From: CF-46 sp042408445
Lineage (GTDB): Bacteria; Chloroflexota; Limnocylindria; Limnocylindrales; CSP1-4
Direction: 5' to 3'
Assembly: GCA_042408445.1 (NCBI GenBank)
Contig: JBHORC010000026.1
Location: forward strand, 1-12,985
Length of the DNA stretch: 12,985 nt
In this document: positions 5,038 through 12,268 of the stretch, piece after piece
Layout of the letters: each line of letters opens with the position of its first letter
Position numbering within the stretch: the first letter of the stretch is position 1
The notes under the pieces: model-generated
What the model was told of the DNA's origin: nothing
Database searches by the model: none
The model's input: the letters and a program-made list of their open reading frames with translations, nothing else
Position numbers and translations under genes: made by a program

Positions 5038-5877
5038 TCAGCGACGGAAGGTGGCCGCCGTCATGAACACGTCGCCGATCACGGATCGGTAGTAGCGGTT
5101 CGAGCCCTTCTGGGGATCCAGGATCCCGGCCATTCCCGGCGTCCGGGAGGAGCGGAAGCTGAAGTCCCAGCGGAGATCGCGCGCCGGATCCGAATAGAAG
5201 ATCTGCTTGATGTTCTGGTTCGTCTTGAACAGGCCCGAGAGGATGTACGAAGCGCTGCTCGTGCCCTCGGCGAAGACGGCCCGGGCGCCGGTCCGCAGGA
5301 AGCCGGCTCCGTAGTTGTCGACGCGGCGGACGGCGGTCGCCTTGCTCGGATAGCCGCTCCCCCACTCGTTGTTCCCGGACGCGTAGCACAGCCGGTTCAG
5401 GATGACGACGGCGTGCGGCGCCAGGTTGAGGTAGCGGTCGACGTAGTACTCACCGTAGTAGGTGTGGCTCGCCGAGCCGTCGGTCGAGTTGAGGCCGAGA
5501 CCATCCTTCGTGTAGCGCTGGAAGGCGCCGTACGGGCTGGGATAGCCGTTCCCGTGGCCGAGGTAGATGAAGACGTTTGCGCCCTGCGCGTACTGCCTGA
5601 CCCGGGCCCACGTCGCGTGGGGGCTGTAGATCTCGTAGACCGTCGCCCCGTAGGAGCGGGCCTGACTGGCGAGCAACCGGGCATTCGCGATGTAGTTCGC
5701 GGTGCTCGAGCCAACCGGCCCGACGACGATCACGACCTTCTTGCCGGCCGCCTCGGCGGCCTGCGGGTGCGCGGACAACCCTCCAACCGCCATCGTGGCG
5801 GCGATCGCGGTCATGGCGATCAGCCGAAGGGACCGCTGACGAGACGTCCTCTGGACGCCGGCCTGGGACACGGGCAA
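5038..5877 (-). CDS. Secreted caspase-fold-like (clan CD-type) protein, function unknown
   Basis: A 279-residue exported protein. A basic n-region (RTSRQRSLR, 10-18), hydrophobic core (19-35) and an AEA|AGKK site near residue 43 form a Sec signal peptide. The mature part starts with a beta strand (KKVVIVVGPV), then a helix, and later NVFIYLGHGNGYP with His108, and VVILNRLCYASG with Cys164. A strand-ending GHG followed some 50 residues later by a strand-ending Cys is the His/Cys dyad arrangement of caspase-fold enzymes such as gingipains and CHAT proteins. The region 139-151 is Tyr-rich. Proteolytic activity is inferred, not shown; it may be a cell-surface protease or an inactive relative. The start is taken as TTG at 5877 with GGAGG 8 nt upstream; an in-frame GTG at 5871 would leave a 14-nt spacer. 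Confidence 0.72.
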   Translation of the reverse strand: MPVSQAGVQRTSRQRSLRLIAMTAIAATMAVGGLSAHPQAAEAAGKKVVIVVGPVGSSTANYIANARLLASQARSYGATVYEIYSPHATWARVRQYAQGANVFIYLGHGNGYPSPYGAFQRYTKDGLGLNSTDGSASHTYYGEYYVDRYLNLAPHAVVILNRLCYASGNNEWGSGYPSKATAVRRVDNYGAGFLRTGARAVFAEGTSSASYILSGLFKTNQNIKQIFYSDPARDLRWDFSFRSSRTPGMAGILDPQKGSNRYYRSVIGDVFMTAATFRR

Positions 5878-5885
5878 CGCTCTTG

Positions 5886-5890
5886 CCTCC
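5886..5890 (-). promoter_or_regulatory. Shine-Dalgarno that selects a TTG start
   Basis: GGAGG on the minus strand lies 8 nt before TTG (5877) and 14 nt before the in-frame GTG (5871). Spacing favours TTG as the initiation codon of the secreted caspase-fold-like protein. Confidence 0.55.
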
Positions 5891-6229
5891 TCTCCGCCGG
5901 AACGTCGTGCAGGGGCACGACGACGGTGGTGTTGGCCGCCGGCGGCAGGCGCACATGCGTGCGGGATCAGCGATGCGAGGGATGGGAGCGATCGGGTGAG
6001 CACCGATCGGGGCGACCCGGCGACACCATGCGATGGCGATCAGCCGGGGACGACAGGGTCTGCCGTGGGGGGCGGCGGTCTTCTGTTGAGCCTGTCTGTC
6101 AGGGGTGAATGGCCCGGGAGCCTTTCGGGAGTATGCCAGCCACCCGGAATCAGCGCGTCCCCCAGATGCACCATCCACGAGGGAACGATCGGCGCAGTGC
6201 GTGCGGAAGTGGTGCGCGCACGCGACGCG
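5891..6229. other. Intergenic stretch without a gene
   Basis: About 340 nt separate the secreted-protein gene from the end of the YbaK gene, both on the minus strand. No open frame here has coding-like codon use plus a ribosome site. I tried to match the minus-strand leader to c-di-GMP, ydaO/c-di-AMP, cobalamin and TPP riboswitch signatures and found no convincing fit. It presumably holds the promoter and leader of the secreted-protein gene. Confidence 0.5.
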
Positions 6230-6760
6230 TCACGCCTCCGAACGCGGCGCTCCGGCAGTCCGATGCGTGGCAATCGAGGCGACGGTGGCGTTCGTCAGCC
6301 GGACCAGATCCACCGGCGCTAGCTCCACCTGGAGTCCTCGACGGCCGGCCGAGACGAGGATCGTCGGCCACGCCAGCGCGGCCTCGTCCAACGCGGTTGG
6401 CAGCGGTCGTCGCTGGCCCAGCGGGCTGATTCCGCCGAGCACGTACCCGGTCGCCCGTTCGGCCTCCTGCGGATCGGCCAGCACGGCGCGCCGGCCACCC
6501 ACCGCGGCGGCGAGCGCCTTCAGGTGCAGGTCCGCCGCCACGGGCACGATCGCGACAACGACCCGGCCATCGACCGAGGCGATCAGCGTCTTGTGGATCC
6601 GCGCCGGTTCGACCCCGAGCGCAGCGGCGGCCTCCTCGCCCCAGCCCGAGCGCCGACCGCGGTCGCCGTCCCGATGGCTCGCCGGCTCGTACTCGTGGAC
6701 CTCGTGCCGGACGTTCGCGAGACGAAGGACGTCGAGGGCACGCGTGCCGCCGTGGACCAT
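6230..6760 (-). CDS. ybaK: YbaK/ProX-family Cys-tRNA(Pro)/aminoacyl-tRNA deacylase
   Basis: A 176-residue protein with clear YbaK-family signatures: Lys57 in IHKTLIASVDG (55-65), VPVAADLHLKALAAAVGG (72-89), ADPQEAERATGYVLGGISPLGQ (95-116), LPTALDEA (120-127) and VSAGRRGLQVELAP (136-149). Family members hydrolyse mischarged Cys-tRNA(Pro) in trans, protecting proline codons from misreading; the conserved Lys and the GGISPLGQ loop line the active site. A charged insertion near residues 29-42 (HRDGDRGRRSGWGE) is longer and more basic than in E. coli YbaK. The ATG at 6760 lacks a Shine-Dalgarno, and TAGCAT ends 6 nt before it, so the mRNA is probably leaderless. It is divergent from the DEAD-box helicase gene. 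Confidence 0.93.
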   Translation of the reverse strand: MVHGGTRALDVLRLANVRHEVHEYEPASHRDGDRGRRSGWGEEAAAALGVEPARIHKTLIASVDGRVVVAIVPVAADLHLKALAAAVGGRRAVLADPQEAERATGYVLGGISPLGQRRPLPTALDEAALAWPTILVSAGRRGLQVELAPVDLVRLTNATVASIATHRTAGAPRSEA

Positions 6761-6766
6761 CGAGGG

Positions 6767-6772
6767 ATGCTA
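6767..6772 (-). promoter_or_regulatory. Leaderless-type -10 element for ybaK
   Basis: TAGCAT on the minus strand is followed by 6 nt (CCCTCG) and then the ATG at 6760. This geometry places the transcription start at or within a base or two of the start codon, and no ribosome binding site is visible. The HhH-GPD gene at 1699 shows identical spacing. Confidence 0.5.
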
Positions 6773-6910
6773 GGCGACGAGCCATCGGCTATGCTCCGCG
6801 CGATCCGCGCACGCACCGCGTCGTTTGGACGGCGTCAGGGAGGCGTGCGGGAGACGACCACATTGCTCGGCCCGCGTGTTTGCCCGCGCGCGGCGGAGCC
6901 CAGGAGCTGC

Positions 6911-8194
6911 ATGACCTTCGATACGCTCGGCCTGTCGGCCGATCTCGTCCGGACCGTCGACGAGGAGGGCTACGAGGAGCCCACGCCGGTCCAGGCCAAG
7001 GCGATCCCGCTGGTGCTGGAGGGTCGCGACGTCCTCGCCGCCGCCCAGACCGGAACCGGGAAGACCGCCGCATTCACGCTGCCGATCCTCGATCGGCTTC
7101 GATCCCACGCAAACACGTCGTTCTCGCCGGCCCGTCACCCGGTTCGGGCGCTCATCCTCGTCCCGACACGCGAGCTCGCGGTCCAGGTCGACGAGAGCGT
7201 CCACACCTACGGCCGGACCGTGCCGCTTCGCTCGACCGTCGTCTACGGCGGGATGCCAATGGATCCCCAGATCAAGGCGCTCCGCGACGGCGTCGAGATC
7301 CTCGTGGCGACGCCCGGACGACTCCTCGATCTCGTGGGCCAGCGGGTCGCGAACCTCGGCCAGGTCGAGATCCTCGTGCTGGACGAGGCCGATCGGATGC
7401 TCGACATGGGCTTCCTGCCGGACATCCAGCGGATCATCGCGCTGCTCCCGCCGCGTCGCCAGAACCTGATGTTCTCGGCGACGTTCTCGGACGAGATCCG
7501 CCGCCTCTCGAAGACGATCCTCCGCGACCCGGTCGAGGTCGAGGTCGCGCCGCGCAACGCGACGGTCGACACGATCGACCAGATGGTCTATCCGGTCGAT
7601 CGCGACCGGAAGGAGGAGCTGCTCGCCCACCTGATCCGGGTCCACGACCTGCGCCAGGTGCTCGTCTTCACCCGGACGAAGATCGGCGCGACCCGGCTCG
7701 CGACCTGGCTGGATCGCCAGGGGCTGAACGCCGTCGCGATCCACAGCGACCGCTCGCAGCCCGAGCGGACCCGCGCGCTGGAGGAGTTCAAGACCGGCGA
7801 GATCCGCGTCCTCGTCGCGACGGACGTCGCGGCGCGCGGCCTCGACATCGAGGACCTGCCAGTCGTCGTGAACTTCGAGCTGCCGTGGAACCCGCAGGAC
7901 TACATCCACCGGATCGGCCGGACGGGTCGCGCCGGCCAGACGGGTCGAGCGATCAGCCTGGTCTGCATCGACGAGGCGGACCTCCTGCGCGGCGTCCAGC
8001 GGCTGCTCCGACGGGCGATCCCCTGGACGGTCGAGGACGGGTTCGTCCCGGACCGCGATGTCGAGCCGCGGCCGCTCCGCGGCGGCGCCGCGAGCGAGCG
8101 GAGCAGCGGTGGCACGTCCCGCGGCGGTCCCCGCCCGGGTCATCACCCCCATCGCAAGCCGGTCCAGTATCGGGCGGGCGCGGGTCGCAGCTGA
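6911..8194 (+). CDS. DEAD-box ATP-dependent RNA helicase (RhlE-like)
   Basis: A 427-residue DEAD-box helicase with all core motifs in order: Q motif (F3, GYEEPTPVQ at 20-28), Walker A AAQTGTGKT (44-52), Ia PTRELA (85-90), GG (113-114), TPGR (134-137), II VLDEADRMLDMGF (156-168), III SAT (189-191), IV VFTRTK (252-257), V ARGLDIEDLP (308-317) and VI HRIGRTGRAG (333-342). The C-terminal 45 residues are Gly/Arg/Ser-rich and basic, an RNA-binding tail common in RhlE-type proteins. The enzyme unwinds short RNA duplexes using ATP, probably in ribosome assembly or RNA turnover. The ATG at 6911 follows AGGAG at 6902-6906 and begins directly at the Q-motif region. It is divergently arranged with ybaK. 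Confidence 0.97.
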   Translation: MTFDTLGLSADLVRTVDEEGYEEPTPVQAKAIPLVLEGRDVLAAAQTGTGKTAAFTLPILDRLRSHANTSFSPARHPVRALILVPTRELAVQVDESVHTYGRTVPLRSTVVYGGMPMDPQIKALRDGVEILVATPGRLLDLVGQRVANLGQVEILVLDEADRMLDMGFLPDIQRIIALLPPRRQNLMFSATFSDEIRRLSKTILRDPVEVEVAPRNATVDTIDQMVYPVDRDRKEELLAHLIRVHDLRQVLVFTRTKIGATRLATWLDRQGLNAVAIHSDRSQPERTRALEEFKTGEIRVLVATDVAARGLDIEDLPVVVNFELPWNPQDYIHRIGRTGRAGQTGRAISLVCIDEADLLRGVQRLLRRAIPWTVEDGFVPDRDVEPRPLRGGAASERSSGGTSRGGPRPGHHPHRKPVQYRAGAGRS

Positions 8195-8273
8195 CCCCGG
8201 TCTGATCGGCGGCGCGGGCGTCGGCCGCGCGGGCTTCGGCGCCGCGTGATCCGATTCGCTGACCGCCGGCGCG

Positions 8274-8960
8274 TTACTGCCCGGCGGGGCCGCCGAACGG
8301 GATGATCGCCGTCCTCGACGGGACGAGCATCGGGGTGGCCGACGGCGAAGGCCCGGTCGACGACGGCCCGGGCGATGAAGACGCGGGCGATCCCGCTGAT
8401 GCTCCCGCCGGCTCCGCCGGTGTCACCGGATCCGTGCCCGCCGAGGTGATCGGCTCGTCCGGCTGCGTCGAGACCATCGTCGCACCGGGGAAGAAGAAGC
8501 CGAGCATGAGATCGGCCTCGACCCGGTCGACGACGTAGCGGTTCACGAGCACGGCGGGACGGGCGAGCGCGTTCTCGCGCTCCGCGCTGAGCCCGATCGT
8601 CGCGTCCCGAAGCTGGACGAACTGGCCGGTGGGACGCGCGAGGGCGCGGCCGGGATCGAAGCCGGGCATCGTCGGCATCTGGCCGCCGATCGCGAACGGG
8701 CCTGCCTCGATCGCGACGTCGTGCCACTGGGCGTGGATCGGCACCTCGTCCATCTCCTCGCCGGTGACGACCTGGATGTCGTCGGTCGCCAGGCGGAGCG
8801 TCCCCGGACCCTTCTGGGGGCCGTTGTCGAGCGGGTGCCACGTCGCCTGCTCCAGCTCGACCGTCGAGGCGGACTCGAGGACCTCGCGCAGGCGCCCGTC
8901 GCGCGCGATGAGCCCGATCGCGACGCCCGATGCGGTATAGATCTCGACCCGGATCGGCAT
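8274..8960 (-). CDS. Beta-rich hypothetical protein with duplicated domain and Pro/Ser-rich tail
   Basis: A 228-residue protein without a signal peptide or membrane segment. Two similar beta-rich units can be aligned by eye: VEIYTASGVAIGL through GRLREVL to VELEQATW (5-41), and VAIEAGPFAIGGQ through GRALARP to VQLRDATI (82-122). This looks like a tandem duplication resembling DUF6812-type domains of Chloroflexota. A third segment (136-162) contains VLVNRYVVDRVEADLMLGFFFPG. From 165 to 215 the chain is Pro/Ser/Ala/Thr-rich, then ends hydrophobic (TAIIPFGGPAG). The ATG at 8960 is supported by GGGGAG 5 nt upstream. It is convergent with the helicase. Function is unknown; the DUF6812 resemblance is tentative. 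Confidence 0.7.
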   Translation of the reverse strand: MPIRVEIYTASGVAIGLIARDGRLREVLESASTVELEQATWHPLDNGPQKGPGTLRLATDDIQVVTGEEMDEVPIHAQWHDVAIEAGPFAIGGQMPTMPGFDPGRALARPTGQFVQLRDATIGLSAERENALARPAVLVNRYVVDRVEADLMLGFFFPGATMVSTQPDEPITSAGTDPVTPAEPAGASAGSPASSSPGPSSTGPSPSATPMLVPSRTAIIPFGGPAGQ

Positions 8961-9081
8961 GCGCTCTCCCCGAGGAACGGGTTCGGAGTGTGCGCCGCAG
9001 CCACCGGCCCCGCATCCCCCGTCCGTACCGCTGCGGCCGCGTCCAGTCGTCCTGTGCGCGGGCCCGGTGCGCGCCGCTCCC

Positions 9082-9106
9082 GTTCGTTCGCAGGACCGTA
9101 ACGAAC
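9082..9106. repeat. Inverted repeat GTTCGTT-N11-AACGAAC
   Basis: Perfect 7-bp arms at 9082-9088 and 9100-9106 lie 6 nt beyond the DUF72 stop and about 120 nt upstream of the beta-rich protein gene. It could be a weak terminator for the DUF72 unit or an operator; no T-tract follows on the minus strand. Confidence 0.35.
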
Positions 9107-9111
9107 CTCGG

Positions 9112-9888
9112 TCAGGCGACCATCTGGAGCGACCGAACCGATGGCACCCGGCTCGGGCGGAGTCCGGTGCGGGCGACGTGGCCGGCGAACCGGGCCGCAT
9201 CACGCGGCGCGGCGGCCCGGGGGTCGTTGTTGAAGTAGACCCAGCAGTCCTCATCGGGCGTCCAGAGCGTGGCCAGGCGGCTTGCCCAGGCGCTGAGCGC
9301 GGTGTCGCCGTAGGACGGCGGGCGGTGCGATCGACCCTCGTGGAAGCGCAGGTACGTCCAGTCCGTCGTCCGCCAGATCTCGCCGAGGACCCCGCGTCGA
9401 TCCGCGAGGCAGAGCGCGGCACCGTGCTCCTCGAGCAGCCTCCGGATCTCGTCCGTGAACCAGGTCGCGTGGCGAAACTCGACCGCGACCCGGACGGCCG
9501 CCGGGAACTGGTCGAGCGTCCGGGCGAGGCGGTCTCGATCGCACCGGAGCTGCGGCGGCAGTTGCAGGAGAACCGGGCCGAGCTTCGGCCCGAGACCCGC
9601 CGTCCGGTCGAGGAACCGCTGCACGGGCTCCTCCGGCTCGGCGAGCCGCTTGATGTGGGTCAGGTAGCGGCTGACCTTGACCGCCATCCGGAAATCGGCC
9701 GGCGTCCGATCGGCCCACGCCTCGAACACCCGGCGCTGGGGCAGGTGGTAGAAGGCGTTGTTCGACTCGACCGTCGCGAAGCGCGCGGAGTACGACTCGA
9801 GCCACGCCCGCTGGACGACCGACGGCGGATAGACGGGCCCGCGCCAGTCGGCGTACTGCCAGCCGGACGTCCCGATCCAGACGGTCAG
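9112..9888 (-). CDS. DUF72 family protein with apparent CTG start
   Basis: A 258-residue DUF72 (YecE-like, TIM-barrel) protein. The N-terminus reads as the typical family start, TVWIGTSGWQYADWRGPVYP (2-21), then ESNNAFYHLP (41-50), FRMAVKVSRYLTH in the middle, VLLQLPPQL, AVEFRHATWF, YLRFHEG and VYFNNDP near the end. The family's biochemical role is unsettled; some members are linked to iron-sulfur or nuclease-related functions. No ATG, GTG or TTG lies before the essential N-terminal motif; the nearest, a GTG at 9729, would delete the first barrel strand. CTG at 9888 overlaps the preceding gene's stop as CTGA, like the ATGA and GTGA overlaps elsewhere here, so CTG is proposed as the start. Confidence 0.85.
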   Translation of the reverse strand: MTVWIGTSGWQYADWRGPVYPPSVVQRAWLESYSARFATVESNNAFYHLPQRRVFEAWADRTPADFRMAVKVSRYLTHIKRLAEPEEPVQRFLDRTAGLGPKLGPVLLQLPPQLRCDRDRLARTLDQFPAAVRVAVEFRHATWFTDEIRRLLEEHGAALCLADRRGVLGEIWRTTDWTYLRFHEGRSHRPPSYGDTALSAWASRLATLWTPDEDCWVYFNNDPRAAAPRDAARFAGHVARTGLRPSRVPSVRSLQMVA

Positions 9889-10211
9889 CGGTCCACCGCG
9901 CGCTCGAGCTCGGCCCTGGACATCGTGGACCGACCCTTGATGCCCTTCTGGCGCGCCTCGTTCCGGAGCTGGTCGTAGGTTCGGCCCTTCGAGCCCGAAT
10001 GCGAGCGAAGGCCGCCCCGTCGCGACGAGGAGATGTCCTCGATCGAGGTGCGGCTCGCCTCACGGGCCTCGCCGGCCCGGGCGCGCTCCTTGTTCACCGT
10101 TCGCGCCGCGATCTCCTCGGCCTTGTCCTCCGAGGAGCCGCGGTCGAGCAGGCTGTCCTTGATGTGCTCGTACTGACGGTCGCGCTTCGGCGACCAGGCG
10201 GGCTGGGGCAT
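9885..10211 (-). CDS. DUF7218 / Rho-N-like small protein (plasmid-stabilisation-like)
   Basis: A 108-residue, highly charged protein. The N-terminus (WSPKRDRQYEHIKDSLLDRG, 6-25) and the following EDKAEEIAARTVNKERARAGE form the conserved helical family core often annotated as plasmid stabilisation protein or DUF7218. The C-terminal 40 residues (from about SKGRTYDQLRNEARQKGIKG through SRAELERAVDR) resemble a Rho termination factor N-terminal/SAP-like helix-extended-helix module, suggesting nucleic-acid binding. The ATG at 10211 follows AAGGAGG at 10219-10225 with a 7-nt spacer. Its stop overlaps the DUF72 start by 4 nt, so the two are coexpressed. Its precise function is not known. Confidence 0.85.
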   Translation of the reverse strand: MPQPAWSPKRDRQYEHIKDSLLDRGSSEDKAEEIAARTVNKERARAGEAREASRTSIEDISSSRRGGLRSHSGSKGRTYDQLRNEARQKGIKGRSTMSRAELERAVDR

Positions 10212-10351
10212 CGCTCGTCCTCCTTCGGACGGCCCGCGGTGGCGAGCCGACATCGGGATCGTGCAGAGGAGGCCGGAGCGAGCGCTCGTCCCGGGGAGCC
10301 GGATCGCCTTGCAGCGCCGTGCCGGTTGGGGGACGAGGGCCGGAGCGGCGA

Positions 10352-11815
10352 TCAGCCAGCGGGACTCGGGCTCGGGCTGCCGCTCGGAGCGGGTTTCGGG
10401 CTCGTGGCCGGCTTCGGTGTCGGCGGCGCAACGGCCTTGAGGAGGGCCTTCAGGATCACCGCCGGATCGGCCCGGCTCTGGTTCGTCAGGACGGCGATCG
10501 TGACACCGTCGATGGGGAAGTGCCGGACGACGCTCCGGAACCCGAGCAGCCGGCCGCTGTGGCCGAGGCTCGGGTGGCCGTCGATCGAGGCGGCCTGGAT
10601 CCCGTAGCCGTAGACGACGCCGGCAACGTAGTCACGCGTCTTCTGGAAGTCGCTCAGGAGCAGAGCCGTCCCCACCGGCCCCAGCACGGACCCAGAGTAG
10701 AGCGCCCGCCCCCACGACGCGAGGTCACCGCTCGTCCCCGCGAGCGAGCCGGCGGCAGCCGCCGCGGTGACGACCGAGCGAAACGGGGCGATGCCGCTGC
10801 CGTCCGCGAGATCGATCGGCTTCGCCGTCGGTTTCGTGCCGACGAAGCGATAGCCGTGGGCCAGGGCGCCGAGGGCGCCTTCGGCCGCCTGGTACCAGGT
10901 CAGCGTCAGGTGGAGCGGATCGAGGATCCGCGACCGGATCTCGGCCGCGATCGGTCGGCCGGTCAGACGCTCCGCGATCAGCCCGAGCAGCACGTAGTTC
11001 GTGTTCGAGTAGTGCCACGCCTTGCCCGGCGGCGACAGCCGCTTGCCGACGTAGCGGAGCGCCATCACCGGCGTCCATGCCCGGGTCGGCGCACGCTGGA
11101 GCGCCGAATCGATCTTCGGGTTCAGGAAGAAGTCGGCCAGACCGCTCGTGTGGTTCAGCAGCATCGCGACGGTGATCCGGCGATCGACGGCGATCGGCAG
11201 CCCGGAAGGGAGGAGGGTCGCGGCGGAATCGGTCAGGCGCAGGCGCCCCTCGCCGACGAGCTCGAGGATCACGGCCGAGGTGAACGTCTTGCTGACACTG
11301 GCCCAGGCGAACGTCGTGTCCGGCGTGACGGGCTGCTTCGCCCGGACGTCGGCCAGCCCGGAGACGCCGGTCCAGCGCGTTCCGTCGGGAAACACGACCG
11401 TCGCCGATACGCCAGGGATCCCGAGCTTGGCCCGCGTGGCGTCGAGCGTTGCCTGGAGGCGAGCCTGCAGGACGACTCGATCGACGGCCGGCGCCTGGGG
11501 CGACGCCGACGGCAGCGGGGCCGATCCGCTCGGCGAGGCTTCCGGGACGTTTGACGCAGCAACGGACGCCGACGCCTCGACGCCGGCGCTCGCGAGGATC
11601 GATGACGGTCCGCGGGAGCCGGCGGCCGCGACCGCCGACGACCCGCCGCCGCTCGTGCCGGGATTCGGGGCGCTGCCCGCCACGCCGACCCAGGCCGCGA
11701 AGGCGAGACCACCCGCCATTGCCAGGGCCACGACGGCGGCCGCGGGCCGGCGGCGATTGCGGCGGGCCACAGGCTCGAACGCCCGGGGCCGGCTCGGCGT
11801 GACGGGTCGGGCCAT
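10352..11815 (-). CDS. Membrane-anchored serine hydrolase, beta-lactamase (class C/PBP4*) family
   Basis: A 487-residue protein. A basic N-terminus (RRNRRR, 18-23) and a hydrophobic helix (24-46) form an uncleaved anchor or signal peptide. A Ser/Ala/Gly/Pro-rich linker of about 60 residues (48-110) precedes the catalytic domain (about 112-463). Active-site motifs are S173-V-S-K176 (SxxK), Y269-S-N271 (YxN) and H419-S-G421 in place of KTG. HSG is usual in the beta-lactamase-related esterase/peptidase family (PF00144), so the enzyme is more likely a DD-peptidase, esterase or D-amino-acid peptidase than an antibiotic beta-lactamase. A Pro/Ser tail ends the chain. The ATG at 11815 has no clear Shine-Dalgarno; TATCGT ends 9 nt before it, nearly leaderless. 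Confidence 0.93.
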   Translation of the reverse strand: MARPVTPSRPRAFEPVARRNRRRPAAAVVALAMAGGLAFAAWVGVAGSAPNPGTSGGGSSAVAAAGSRGPSSILASAGVEASASVAASNVPEASPSGSAPLPSASPQAPAVDRVVLQARLQATLDATRAKLGIPGVSATVVFPDGTRWTGVSGLADVRAKQPVTPDTTFAWASVSKTFTSAVILELVGEGRLRLTDSAATLLPSGLPIAVDRRITVAMLLNHTSGLADFFLNPKIDSALQRAPTRAWTPVMALRYVGKRLSPPGKAWHYSNTNYVLLGLIAERLTGRPIAAEIRSRILDPLHLTLTWYQAAEGALGALAHGYRFVGTKPTAKPIDLADGSGIAPFRSVVTAAAAAGSLAGTSGDLASWGRALYSGSVLGPVGTALLLSDFQKTRDYVAGVVYGYGIQAASIDGHPSLGHSGRLLGFRSVVRHFPIDGVTIAVLTNQSRADPAVILKALLKAVAPPTPKPATSPKPAPSGSPSPSPAG

Positions 11816-11824
11816 GTCCGTGGG

Positions 11825-11834
11825 ACGATACCGT
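11825..11834. promoter_or_regulatory. Overlapping divergent -10-like elements
   Basis: The ten bases ACGATACCGT contain TATCGT on the minus strand (11825-11830), 9 nt before the beta-lactamase-family ATG. They also contain TACCGT on the plus strand (11829-11834), upstream of the VOC gene. If both are used, the divergent genes compete for one promoter core. Neither has a confirmed -35 box. Confidence 0.3.
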
Positions 11835-11902
11835 CTCCACCCGCCGTGACGACATCCGCCCGCCGGGACCGATCCCCTCCACCGCCGCTTCCCGAGGTCC
11901 TC

Positions 11903-12268
11903 GTGATCCGATCGCTCCGATTCCTCGGCGTCCGGACGGACGCCTTCGACGCGACCGTGGCGCTCTACCGCGATGTGCTCCGCCTCGCTCCCGTCCACGA
12001 GGCAGCGGGCGCCGCATGGTTCCGTGCAGCGGACGGCGCCTCGATCCACGTGTACGACTCCAGCGACGCGGATCACGACTTCTTCGACCGGGGCCCGGTG
12101 GTCGGGCTGGAGGTCGAGGATTTTGACGCCGCCCGGAGCGCGATGACCGCGGCCGGGATCGCGTTCATCGGCGAACCGCAGCGCGACGCCGGGGTTGCTT
12201 GGAACCATTTCCGGGGCCCTGACGGAAACGTCTACGAGATCATCGGCCCCGACCGGAGCGGGTCGTGA
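11903..12268 (+). CDS. VOC superfamily (glyoxalase/bleomycin-resistance-like) protein
   Basis: A 121-residue single VOC domain made of two beta-alpha-beta-beta-beta units. It begins IRSLRFLGVRTDAFDATVALYRDVLRL (2-28) and continues with WFRAADGASIHVYD (39-52), GPVVGLEVEDFDAARSAMTAAGIAF (64-88) and the C-terminal NHFRGPDGNVYEII (101-114), where Glu112 is a usual metal ligand. Members are metal-dependent lyases, dioxygenases or ligand-sequestering proteins; the substrate is not deducible. The GTG at 11903 is taken as the start because GAGG lies 5 nt upstream and the domain begins at once; an upstream in-frame GTG at 11846 would add 19 mostly Pro/Arg/Ser residues. Its stop overlaps the next gene's start by 4 nt (GTGA). 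Confidence 0.88.
   Translation: MIRSLRFLGVRTDAFDATVALYRDVLRLAPVHEAAGAAWFRAADGASIHVYDSSDADHDFFDRGPVVGLEVEDFDAARSAMTAAGIAFIGEPQRDAGVAWNHFRGPDGNVYEIIGPDRSGS

Noticed and set aside
5890..6230. Riboswitch (c-di-AMP, c-di-GMP, cobalamin or TPP) upstream of the secreted protein
   Set aside because: Fragments such as GGGGTGAAT (on the wrong strand) and CCCGAAAGG were seen, but no consensus core could be assembled on the strand that would lead into the gene.
6770..8152. 460-codon minus-strand open frame opposite the helicase
   Set aside because: The plus strand carries every DEAD-box motif in order; the antisense frame is a shadow rich in Arg, Asp and Val without recognisable features.
8195..8273. 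Terminator between the helicase and the convergent beta-rich protein gene
   Set aside because: The region is GC-rich and can form stems, but no single long stem with a T-tract stands out on either strand.
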